Positions 1 to 13,000 of a stretch of DNA of 64,000 bases are shown here, one piece after another. This DNA comes from Syngnathus acus (Eukaryota > Chordata > Actinopteri > Syngnathiformes > Syngnathidae). A program made the translations under genes and the position numbers. Location of the stretch: the NCBI RefSeq assembly GCF_901709675.1, contig NC_051087.1, forward strand, positions 1,196,001 through 1,260,000, in the 5' to 3' direction. The notes beneath the pieces were generated by a model. The model was not told the origin of the DNA, searched no databases, and saw only the letters and a list, made by a program, of their open reading frames with translations. The stretch's first letter is position 1; the number at the start of each line of letters is the position of its first letter.

Positions 1-3000
1 TCCAGCAGCAGCTGGTGCTTCTGGGGTACACCGACGTCCCCAAACACAGACTGCGAGAGTTCAAGCAAGGTGACTCCACGTCTCACCCAATTCTGTGAAT
101 TAAAGCTTTCAGTTTCGACGATCGAACAACTCCATCATTGTAATCGTGATCGTAAAACTTGCTTACATGGCCAGCCCACGATGAAGTGAATGAAAGCGAA
201 ATATAAGTGAAAACATGTCGAGAGCCTCACAAAGGAAATTGACTGTCCGACTTGTCGTCAGATCTGGAACAGTTGATTCAAAATGGCGGTCGGCCCAAGG
301 TGACCACCGTTGCTGCCTACGATAGGGGCGAGCCCGGACCTCCCGCCTTCACCAAGGAGAAAGGTATGTGTGTGTGCACACCCGTGCCGTTTAGCAACGT
401 GACAAGCCTGTGTGCGTCTCCGTGTAATATTTGTCGCGTCTTCCAGTAAGACCGTGCGACGTGGGCAAGACTCCCGGAAGCTTTTTTATACATGACGAGC
501 AACGTCGCACACAGGTGAGAATCCCAAGTTCAGCACATGAAGTATCAAGTTTTACTTTCTCAAGTACAAAACCTTTGACCCCAATCTCACTCCATAGAAT
601 ATAAAGCAATTCATTCACGGTTTGCAGTAGAGAGTTCAATTGGCAAAAATCTGTGTGTGTGTTATTGTTATTATTATCAAATGGGTATTGATTCTTGCGA
701 CACTGTTAGGTCGTGAGCCCGCGTTCCAATCAAGATGGCTGCTCGCGTCGACACCGCGGGGACTTGTTGGAAAGTTCCCACAGCGCCACGACTCACACGC
801 TGATACCAGACACCCGCTGCAGGCACTTCATCAAGAGGAAAGTGCTGAGGTGCGTATCGATCGCAATCATGCCGACGATCCTGGTTTGCACGCGTCTGAA
901 AGCTTCTCTCGCTTGTTGACGAGCAGGAAGCGTGAAGGACAATCGCTGGTCTGCGATGAATCCATCTACAGCCAAGATTCTGGTAACTCTTCCACTCGTT
1001 TGCATCACAGTCAAGTGCCATCACGTGCAATCTTACGAGCGTCCTGTGGGGGGCGCACCAATCCTCGGTGCTGACTGACTTTTGGCTAATCAGCTTAGCA
1101 GCGTCTTAAGAGTTCTCGAGACATCCGTCTTCACCCGTCTCTTGGCCACCCCGCAATGTACCGAAGGTGCCGGGACCGCGACGAGAGCTCCCTGAGCCCG
1201 TCCGTTTCTTCCGGCGAGGAGGAGCGAGGGACCGACGACTATGACAGCTCAGAGGACCAGACTGGAGAAGATGCCAGCGAAGAAGATGAGGGTCCGACGA
1301 AAGACCAAGTCGGAGAAGATGGTAGCGACCGAGACGCCAGCGGTGAAGACACGGGGAGCGACAAAGATACTCGCAGTGATGCCGGCAGCGGCGTCAACTC
1401 CATGATGACGTCTGGTTACGGGACCCTGATACCGGGAGAAGAACGGGATAGTTGCCGAGACGATACCCGGATGAAAGACAGTAAAGAGGACCCCGGCTCA
1501 CGGGACAGCTTTTATGATGATGACGACAGCCTAGAGTTAGAAGATGACCAAGACAGCTTTTGTGGAGGCAACGTTCCCTATGAAGAGCGGAAGGAACCAG
1601 AGAATGAGCAGTCTCACTGGGATCTAAACGCTGACACCAGGAGCGAGGACCAGAAGAGACTCGGGGCAAAAACTGAGGAAAACACTAGCGATGAAGATGA
1701 TGAGAAGAAACCAGAGCAGGATGATGATCTCCATCTTGAGACCAGCATTCAAGATACTCCTCCAGAAGACAAGAAGCGACCAGAGAACACTCAACAGACG
1801 GACACAGAAAATGAAGATGACAAGAAAGAAAAAAGAAACTATTGTCCTCCTTCTGACGAGCGGAAACGAGACGCAAGGAGTGAAGACGTTCTTCATGAAG
1901 ACAGGAAAAACCAGCAGTTTCAGTATGACCGCCACTCTGGTGCAATAAACGACCACGTTCCTCATGAAGACCAGAAGATGAAGCCTTATCTAGACCTTCA
2001 CAGCAAGGACGGAGATGATCCTAATGAAGTTAAGAAGAAACCCGACGAGTCGTACTATGACACCAGGATTGAGGAGGATGAAGCAATGGGCGGGCTTCTG
2101 GACAGTGAGGAAGAAGAACGCATCAGGGACCGGGACAAAAATCCCAGCAGCCAGAACGTCCAATTCCTTGATTCTGAAGGAAGCCTTCTCAACTTTGAGT
2201 CGAACAGAAAGCTCAGACGCCAGGGTACGTGTGACATCACCATGATGTCGTCACAGGCTCTTGGACATTTGGCACCGTCATTACGTTTTTGGGGGGAAGC
2301 CATTGACATTTGATGGACGTGCTTTGCTTGTGTCAAATTGCGTGTTGACGTTCCGCAGATTGCTCCAGTTCGCTGTCGGGTCGTCTGTCGGAGCTGCGCT
2401 TACACGAGGCGGAAAACGACAAAGCCAGCGTGGCCGGTGGCCATATGGAGGAAGACTCCCTCAGCACCTTTGGGTCCTTCACCACGTCTTCGGTATGTTT
2501 TTTTATTTTTTTTTATGTAAATTGATGATATAGTCAAGCTCTGAAAAGATGCTCTCCTTTGGTTCCAGACACGATCGAGAAGCGAGAGCGACTTCCGCAC
2601 CAAACCCAAATCCTGTAAGAACAGTAGCAAGAACCTCAAAATGACTTTTTTAATTCTTCTCCATAATCTGAAGCGCCCTAGTCAAAAACCTCTCACCTGT
2701 GTCATTCCAGTCATCCGGCCGATCCTGACTCAGCAGACCATCAAGAAGGAGGACCCGGTGGCCAGGTGAGACCTCGGAGTACTCGTGGTCCGGTACCACC
2801 TCCTCGCGCTGTCGTCGCTCCGCAGGTATTTCCAGTACAAGCAGCTGTGGGACGAGCTCAAGCTCCCCGGGGAGCAAGATCACCGGAAACTCCGCTGGGA
2901 AATCAGGGTAAGAATTTTTCTTTTTCCAACAGCACTTTTTCCCTTAGTAATTTTTTTTTTTCCATGATTGTTTCCATGCGATCACAGGAGAGACTTGCAT

Positions 3001-3219
3001 ACCGGCAGCCGCCCGTGAGTAAAAACCCAAAAGTTTGAAACCCCCCCCCGTGAGGATAAGCCTGACGTGTGCGTGTTTGTGTTTTAGCCCAAAGCTCGCC
3101 GGTGTTTGGCGGCCAACAGCTACGTGGTCCCCACGGAAAAGAAACGATCGGCTCTGCGCTGGGAAATCCGCAACCTCATGGCGCACCCCCTGCCGCAAAA
3201 GTTCACGTGCCGCTTTTGA
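1..3219 (+). CDS. hyls1: HYLS1 centriolar/ciliogenesis protein, 5'-partial, with a large acidic exon
   Basis: HYLS1 is a centriole protein needed for cilium assembly. Exons read as 1-69 (partial), 262-363, about 735-849, 927-982, about 1121-2224, 2359-2492, 2569-2614, 2711-2765, 2826-2907, 2988-3014 and 3088-3219 (TGA). The first exon gives QQQLVLLGYTDVPKHRLREF, the N-terminal motif known from fish HYLS1; the start Met lies left of the window. An RKVLR...DESI segment and the C-terminal HYLS box (RYFQYKQLWDELKLPG, then VVPTEKKRSALRW) match the vertebrate protein closely. The odd part is the fifth exon: about 367 codons of Asp/Glu/Lys-rich low-complexity sequence. The visible reading is about 640 residues, against about 300 in human. 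The acceptors near 735 and 1121 were chosen by phase and are the least certain. The gene converges on mrpl4. Confidence 0.9.
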
Positions 3220-3677
3220 AGCGTCTGCAAGTTTGGGGCCTTTTCTTTCTTTTAAGGAACAACAAGCACTAAAACAAAAATGGGAACTGAGGTGGCAACT
3301 TGCAGGAACAGGAACATGCAAGGATAGGTCATGGAACTGAAACGAGGTGATGAATGGACCCTAACGACGAGAAGCATCAATTTGAGGCCTTTTCGCTTTT
3401 TCCTGTGACACACAGGAAGGAGCAAGGACACCCTGGAAAATAGTCCCATTCCATGATGTTATCAATTCTGGCCTTTTTCCGCACTTTTTTTTTTTTTGTG
3501 ACATTTCAGCTAGCAGTAACAAGGACAAAGGAAAAGGTGGCAAAGTAGGGGATTAGATGCTGAAGTGAGGAAATAGTTGATATTTTTAAAGGACGGGATG
3601 TGAGATGACCAAAAGTTGGTACAATTACGAAAGTGACAAGCTCTAAGCTTGTTTTTCTTTTTCTCCCTCCCACCAGA

Positions 3678-3683
3678 AATAAA
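3678..3683 (+). promoter_or_regulatory. Probable polyadenylation signal of hyls1
   Basis: An AATAAA hexamer follows a roughly 460-bp 3' UTR after the hyls1 stop codon. It lies only 28 bp from the opposite-strand signal of mrpl4, so the two transcripts should end within, or slightly across, each other. The intervening 3' UTR contains several degenerate GCAGGAACAGGAAC-like motifs and no other ORF I can support. Confidence 0.55.
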
Positions 3684-3710
3684 ACTTTTTTTTTTATATA
3701 ATCATTCATA

Positions 3711-3716
3711 TTTATT
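3711..3716 (-). promoter_or_regulatory. Probable polyadenylation signal of mrpl4
   Basis: TTTATT on the plus strand is AATAAA on the minus strand, 30 bp beyond the mrpl4 stop codon at 3746-3748. This gives a very short 3' UTR. Confidence 0.55.
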
Positions 3717-3745
3717 TCACACACAAAACAGACGCACGAGGAAGT

Positions 3746-5615
<1,870 letters not shown>

Positions 5616-6755
5616 GTTGGTGTGTAATTGAGAAAAAACGAAAGAAACGAAAAAGAAAGCAGAGTAACGAGTGAGTAAACAGGGGTCGCTCCCCGCCCGG
5701 TTCGCTCGGAAAGTCCACGGGGAGGTCGAGCCTGCTCGGTCGGGCCAAGTGGAGTTTGTCAACTGCTGGTCCGTCGCGCTTTGTTGTCGCGCACTTGACA
5801 AGACGCTTGATTGTGACGAGAACGGACTGAATTAAGTATATCCGTTAACAATAAATAGAGGGACTTTATTTGTTTGGAAATGTAATTAAGGTTCATATCT
5901 AAAAAAAAAAAAAAAGCCACGTCTCGCTACTGTGAATTACACACAAACTAGAGAGGCGGCTTTTATGATTGGCAACGTAAGATGGCCGCCTGTGGCTTCG
6001 CTTTATCTCGAACATCATGTACTTCACACTCCAGTCAAAACGTGTCAGTAGTGAGTCTTGACGTTCTGAGTAACGGTAGCAGGCCGCGATGAACAAGAAG
6101 AAGAAGCACCGCCAGTGCGATGAAGATGGATGGGCGGAACAACCAAATGGTGCACAAGAGAAACTCGCTGTTGTCCTGAACCCGTCCGGAGTGGAACCAG
6201 CCGCGCATCACTGAGTGGGCCGGAGGGGAAATGCAGTGAGTTGAAGACGGTGACTGGTAAACGCTCAGCGTCGGAGCCGGCTGGGGCGGGCTCACTTTTT
6301 GCGGAGACGCTAAGTTAGCGGTTAGCTCTTCGATCACACATCACAATGGAGACATGGCAGCCTTTCGATAACTTTACATCTAATTTTCCACAGTACGTCT
6401 TATTATTTAATTGCCACCCAGTTGAAAGGACGCATTATTGCCCTCCTCCACGTCAAGCTGTTAGCTGGATGCCTTGCTGTCGCTTTAGCCATTTCAAAGT
6501 TCTGTAACATTGCTCAAATAAGAAGTTTTAAACATTCCCGTTAAATTCGTCATTTATGTGCCTGGGTTAACTCCACTCCTGTCAGAGACCAATATTCACA
6601 TTTGATCATTTTTTTAGTTGGCAAAAGATTGTACTATTTATTCTTATAGTCATTACAGCTTCATAAGTCGACTACACTTATGACGTGTGTGTGGAAACTG
6701 TCAAAAGTGAAATGAATTTACACAAACTGGATCTTGGGTGTTTTGCCGGCAGGTC
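5616..6755. other. Divergent intergenic region between mrpl4 and taf5l
   Basis: The two genes are transcribed away from each other, so both promoters should lie here. The mrpl4-proximal 70 bp belong to the segment repeated at 24.5 kb. No TATA box is obvious. The taf5l start codon sits just after an acceptor-like GCCGGCAG, which implies a non-coding 5' exon further left, perhaps around 6300-6400. One small hydrophobic minus-strand ORF (6035-6210) is discussed in the findings; otherwise I see no gene. Confidence 0.6.
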
Positions 6756-9000
6756 ATGAAGCGGGTCCGCAATGAGCAGATCCAGTATGTGGTGGCTCAG
6801 TACCTCAAGCGCAGACAGTATGTGGACTCGACCGACGGCTCCCTGAAAGCCGCCAAACTCTTCCAGACGGCTGAGGAGATGGCTGCCAGCCTCACTGGTA
6901 AAAAACTAAATCATACAGATGGATCATATTTTGAAAACCTAACATACCATATTAAAACGGACTTTATTCAGCTTCGTGTGTGTGTTCGTGTGTGTGTTTG
7001 TGCGCAGTCCAGAGCGAGTCGGGTTGTGCCAACGTGGTGTCTGCGGTGCCGTGCCAGTCCGACCCGCAGCAATACGAGTCGCAGTACGCCAGGCTGCGCT
7101 GTTTCCTGTCAGGTAGGTTACGGCGTCAAATAATCATTCCATCTCTACGTGTGTTTTTTTTTTTTTTTTTTATTCTAATTCATCAAATAATCGTAATATA
7201 AATAAAAAAAAAAAAGTAATTGTCATTTGCAGCCCGAGATAAACAATAGGTACAGCGTAACCTCGGCCTGGCAGTTGAATCTGTAATTTGTCCGGCGCTC
7301 CAGAAGCCGACATCTCATGGGCCAAGGAAGTGAGCGCCTTACTCTTCCCGCTCTTCGTCTACCTCCACCTGGACATGGTACGCTGCGGCCTCAAGTCGGC
7401 GGTGGACGGCTTCTACGCGCGCTTCCACGCCGCCTTCCTGCAGGACAGCGATCAGCGCGCCACGGTGGAGCAGCTGCGCAACGTCTTCAGCACTCGCGAC
7501 GTGGCGGCCAGCCCGAGGCTCGCCGCCTTCCTGGAGCACAAGTACGTGGTGCGCCTCAGCGAGGGCGCCCACGGCTACCTGCTACGCTACCTGCAGAGCG
7601 ACGACAACGGCGCCATCTGCAAAGTCCTCGGAGCGCACCTGCAGCTGGAGGTGAGCGTGTGAAGCCGTGACATGCAAACGGATTTGCAAGAAGTACATCA
7701 AACCGCTTTCCGTAGGTGAGCGCCTCCAAGCGAACCGACTACCAGCTTTACGGGGCGGCGGTCGGGACGGCCCCGTCCGCCGGCGCCCCCAACTCCATCC
7801 GGGCGGACGGCGGCGAGGAAGGCGTCGAGGCGGCAGCAGAGCCGCTGCCGGCGGGCGCCCCGCAAAACGAGGCGGCCCTGGAGGCACTGCGCGACTGCAT
7901 CAAGAAGGTCCGCGAGGGTCCGCCCTCGCTCACCACCGTGTGCTTCTACGCCTTCCATCACACGGAGCGACTGCTCAACACCGCCGAGGTGTCGCCCGAC
8001 AGCCGCCTGCTGGCCGCCGGCTTCGACAACTCCGCCGTCAAGCTGTGGAGCCTCCGTGCCCGCAAACTCAAGGCCAGGCCGCACGTGGCGGATGTGTCGC
8101 GGGTACACCTGGCCTGTGACGTCCTGGAGGAAGAAGTGAGTACTTGCCCTACCCGCCCAGAAGACATTTTTTTCCTCGTTGACTTTTTTTGTCCTATCCC
8201 AGATGGACGAGGAGGACACGTCGGGCAGTGAGATCAAGATGCTGCGTGGCCACAGCGGCCCCGTGTTCCGGACCGCCTTCCTGACGGACAGCTCGGGCCT
8301 GCTGTCTTGCTCCGAGGACACCAGCGTGCGCTACTGGGACCTGGGCAGCTTCACCAACACAGCACTCTACCAGGGCCACGCCTACCCGGTGTGGGACGTG
8401 GCCGTGAGCCCGTGCAGCCTCTACTTCGCCAGCGGCTCGCACGACCGCACCGCCCGCCTCTGGACCTTCTCGCGCACATACCCGCTGCGCGTCTACGCCG
8501 GGCACCTGGCCGACGTGGACTGCGTGGGCTTCCACCCCAACTCCAACTACTTGGCCACCGGCTCCAGCGACAAGACGGTGCGGCTGTGGAGCACCCAGCA
8601 GGGGGCCTCGGTGCGCCTCTTCACGGGCCACCGCGGGCCCGTGCTGGCACTGGCCTTCTCGCCCAACGGCAAGTACCTGGCGTCGGGCGGCGAGGACCAG
8701 CGCGTCAAGCTATGGGACCTGGCCTCGGGGGCGCTCTTCAAGGACCTGCGGGGTCACGCCGACAGCGTCACCGGCCTGTCCTTCAGCCCCGACAGCAGCC
8801 TGGTGGCGTCCTCGTCCACCGACAACACCGTACGGGTGTGGGACGTGCGTGGCTCACAAGGCGCGGCGCCGCCCGACGGCTCGTCCGCCGAACTGGTGGG
8901 CTCGTACGCCGGGAACACCGGCAACGTGCTCAACGTGCAGTTCACGGCCTGCAACCTGCTGCTGGTGACGGGCAGCGCCCGAGATAAAACCGAAGCTTAG
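6756..9000 (+). CDS. taf5l: TAF5-like PCAF-associated factor 65 beta (SAGA/PCAF complex WD40 subunit)
   Basis: A scaffold subunit of the nuclear SAGA/PCAF histone acetyltransferase complex. Exons: 6756-6897, 7008-7112, 7304-7650, 7716-8135 and 8203-9000, giving 603 residues (human 589). The N-terminal half carries the TAF5 NTD2-type helical domain (from [10 protein letters not shown] to [15 protein letters not shown]). The last exon is a run of WD40 repeats, with [56 protein letters not shown] and LRGHADSV blades. The start [20 protein letters not shown] is the vertebrate TAF5L start. The coding exons are strikingly GC-rich compared with the introns. The next gene is capn9, as on human 1q42 where TAF5L and CAPN9 lie close together. 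Confidence 0.96.
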
Positions 9001-9401
9001 AGGACACCGAGGTGGATTTGAACATGGTTGCCGGAGCAGCTCACTGGCATTGACAAATGAACGCACATGCATTCTTTCTTTCTATCCAAGAAGTAATTGT
9101 CAGGGCAATTAAGTGGAATTGGGTCAATACTGGCAGCGCACTCAACGATGCGTCACGCCACAGCGCTGGAGAATCGCTGATGTCAGCGTTATTTCAGTCA
9201 CTTTTTTTTTTTTCCTCCCCCCCCCCCGGTCGTTTTGATGTATTGCCACGCACTAAAAATGTAAATATCAATTTGTTGGCTGGAAAGAAGCACACTTTTG
9301 AGAGGTTATGTATTATTCTTTTTTTATACCAAGTAGTTTGTCTGGATGCTTGTCGTCACTTCTAAACTTTTTGTTTGTGGCCTCTGGTGGCCTGAAATTA
9401 A

Positions 9402-9407
9402 AATAAA
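9402..9407 (+). promoter_or_regulatory. Probable polyadenylation signal of taf5l
   Basis: AATAAA about 400 bp beyond the taf5l stop. Between it and capn9 (9408-10071) I see only non-coding sequence, ending in a GC-rich stretch (about 9910-10071) that is probably the capn9 5' UTR and promoter. Confidence 0.5.
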
Positions 9408-10071
9408 TCACGTGACAAAGAAAGAATTGATTCCGCCATGTGACTGTCAGTGCGTGGTGGCGCTAGCGAGCAGAGAAACAAAAGCCCACAAACATGATAC
9501 AAGAATGAGATCCCACAAGTCTGACTTACCTTTTCTGAAAGATGATTAGAATCCAAGGAATGAGGACCTTACATTTCTTGTGTGGCTGAAATCTGCTTGT
9601 TTTTCTGACATCCATGGCTGATACGAGTTGGCAGCTAAAGTCCAAGAGAGTTCATAGATTTGGGCATTTTCACATGGTGAATAATGCGCACAAATAACAT
9701 AGTATGGGGTCTGGAAAAAAAAAAAAGTTCTCAGTTTTGCTTGTGGCACTGAACATTCCTGTCACTTACCGTAATTTGTAATTGATTTGTTTTTTTTACT
9801 GCATTCATTCACTGATGACATCATCCTAATGACAGGAAGCGGCCGCGATTGGGGAATGCATGCTATTGAGCCTTGTTGACGATTGCCTCTTTGTGCCCTT
9901 TGGCCGTCATTCCAGAGTGCAGAATGCGGCGGGGCGAGGCCCGAGAGGACAAACCCGTTTTCCAGGAGGGCGTGGAGGAGGTGACCCGAGCGCCGCGCTG
10001 CCGAGACCGCACACGGCTGCGCCGCGCCGCCGCGCTTCACTTCTCCGCCGCTTCGTCCATCCGCCAGCATC

Positions 10072-13000
10072 ATGCCCCTGCAGTCCACCCTGTCGGGGGG
10101 CCGCGCCGGCCGGGCCGCCATCGACACGCAGATGGACGGCCGCTCTTTCGAGCAGCTGCGTCAGGAATGCCTCCAGAAGCGGGTCCTGTTCGAGGACCCC
10201 GACTTCCCTGCGCAAGACTCGTCGCTCTTCTTTAGCCAGGCGGTTCCAGTCAGGATGGAGTGGAAGAGGCCGCCGGTACGTAGCGCTTTGTGTTTGCATC
10301 TTCACGGCAATCCATGCTTGTGAAGATGACGCCGTCTCAAACACTTGCATGCATGTGGCAATTGCATCTCACGACGCATCACATTTGCCCTGCATGTCGC
10401 TATGGAAGCCAACATGATGCATCCGATTTGAATGTATGTTGAATGAACGTAGTAGTTGGTTCACAAGGCCATCTTGCGCCTCTGCCAATTTACTACACAC
10501 ACACACACACACACCCCAGCAAGAAATGTGGCATGTGTGTGTTTTGATTGATAAGCTTGGAATGTGAACAGACCTGCCAGCTGGCACGTCACTCAACCTG
10601 TTTTGGTTCTTCTCCTCCTCATTCTCTTCATTCTTGGTCTTCCCCCTCTTCGACCCCCCCCTCACCCACCGACCCCTCCCATCTTTTTTGTCACCTCAGG
10701 AGTTGGGCGCCAACCCAAAGTTCATCGTGGGCGACGCCCACCGGACAGATATCTGCCAGGGACAGCTGGGTACGTAGAAAAATACAAGTGGGCTCAGGTT
10801 CAGTTTTATGCTCGTCGTCATATATCCAAGGTCTCATTTACGTTGTGCACTCTTCTGATAACTACCACTACACACATGCTATGGAGTCCAACAAAACTTG
10901 ACGCTGAAATGGAAAGGGGGAAAAAAACAGTCCCTGCCTGCTCATACTATTAGGTCAATAAGATGTACACTACCGTTCAAAAGTTTGGGGTCACAAAATT
11001 GTTTGGGTGACCCCAAACTTTTGAACGGTAGTGTATATATTTATTTAGATAATTATTTATAGATTATATATATAATCTTCTGTGTAAAAAATCTTATATA
11101 TGTATACTTATATTCATAGATTATATATAATCTTATACAAATATAAGATATAATTTATAATATTTAATTCATAATATTTTCTTATAATAATATTTACACT
11201 ACCGTTCAAAAGTTTGGGGTCACCCAAACAATTTTGTGACCCCAAACTTTTGAACGGTAGTGTATATCTAAAATAAAAAATATATTGTATATAATATATA
11301 CATAAAATATATATAATATTAAAAAAAAAAAACACATTTAATCGAAGTCGAGCATCACAGATAAAGAAACCGGCCGAGGTTCACGCGGAAACTTTTAATC
11401 TACTAGTGTCGTTTTGAGAATTGAAATTCCACTCCCGCAGGGGACTGCTGGCTCCTGGCCGCCATCGCGTCCTTGACTCTGAAGAAGGACGCTCTGGCCC
11501 GGGTGGTCCCCCACGACCAGGACTTTGAGCACCGCTACGCCGGCATCTTCCACTTCCAGGTAGGGCGCCGACTCATTAGCAGATTCTGTGCATCTGCTTG
11601 ATATTTTTGGACTGGGCCCGTTTGCAGTTCTGGCAGCACAACAAGTGGCTGGACGTGGTGGTGGACGACCGTCTGCCGTCGGTACGCGGCCAGCTCATCC
11701 TGCTGCACTCGGCCTCCAACAATGAGTTCTGGAGCGCCTTGTTGGAGAAAGCCTACGCCAAGTAACCGCCGCGCTCGTTGCTGGGAGGAAGGAAGCAGTG
11801 GCTGTTTGCCAACACGTGTTTTTGTCCGCAGGCTGCACGGCAGCTATGAGTCGCTGAAGGGCGGCAGCACCATGGAGGCCATGGAAGACTTCACAGGCGG
11901 CGTTGGCGAGATGCACGATACCAAAAAAGCCAACGCGGATCTTTTCAACATCATGAAGAAAGGCCTGGACCGAGGATCCATGATGGGATGCTCCATCGAC
12001 GTAAGAAAACCGGCTTGTGATGTCACTTAGTAGGCCACGCCCCTTAAAGGCACACATCAACATACAAATAATGAATAATAAAATTTTATATTATAGAGCC
12101 ATTTTATTTTTCGACATTCTCACGTTTTCAGTTCTCAGAAGTGCAGCAAATGAATTTATTGACAACTAATTGATTATAAAAATTAACACAAAATTATTTT
12201 TATCATCAATCGGTTTAAATCATAAAAATTCAACTAAAGCATTTCCCGAACCCAAAAGAATAATGAAAACTAAAAACTTTCTCGAAAAGTATAATTCAAA
12301 CTAATTGAATGTAAAAAAATAAGCAAAAATCAAAGTTGTTGGTTTCAGATCACCAGCTCGGCCGAGTCGGAGGCCAAGACCAGCAGCGGCCTGGTCAAAG
12401 GTCACGCCTACTCCGTCACCGGCCTGCAGGAGATCACCTGCCGAGGTCAAAGGGTCAAACTGGTCCGCGTGAGGAACCCCTGGGGTCAGGTGGAGTGGAA
12501 CGGACCCTGGAGCGACGGGTAGGGCAACAACATTGCGCAATTCGCCTTGACCTTGGCTGGCGACCAGTCCAATCTGGTCTCCAAGGCATCGCTCACACTG
12601 CAGCTCAATTCAGATTTTTTTTTTTTGCTCAACTAAATATTTGTAGTTTTGTTTTGTTGATTTTCCCGGCAGTTCCCGAGAGTGGGACTATGTGGACCAA
12701 GGGGAGAAAAATCGAATTCTGCAGCACTCCTCCGAAGACGGCGAATTCTGGTGAGTCTTTTGCACTCTTTGTGAAATGTAAAACAGAGAATTCTTCGACT
12801 CAAACAAATAATTTTTCATTACTTCAGGCAAAAAGTTTCAAAATGTTGGTTTGTGCTTCAAGAAGCTCTTTTCCATTTTGTGCGCACGTGCCGGTAGGAT
12901 GACGTTTGAGGACTTCAAGGCCAACTTTGACAAGGTGGAGATCTGCAACATGACGCCGGACGCGCTGACGGACAACACCAAGCGCCACTGGGAGGCGCAA

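Noticed and set aside
7317-7670. Long alternative-frame ORFs across taf5l (also 7698-8321 and 8194-8631 on the minus strand)
   Set aside because: Shadows of GC-rich taf5l coding exons, with Arg/Pro/Gly-rich composition typical of out-of-frame reading.
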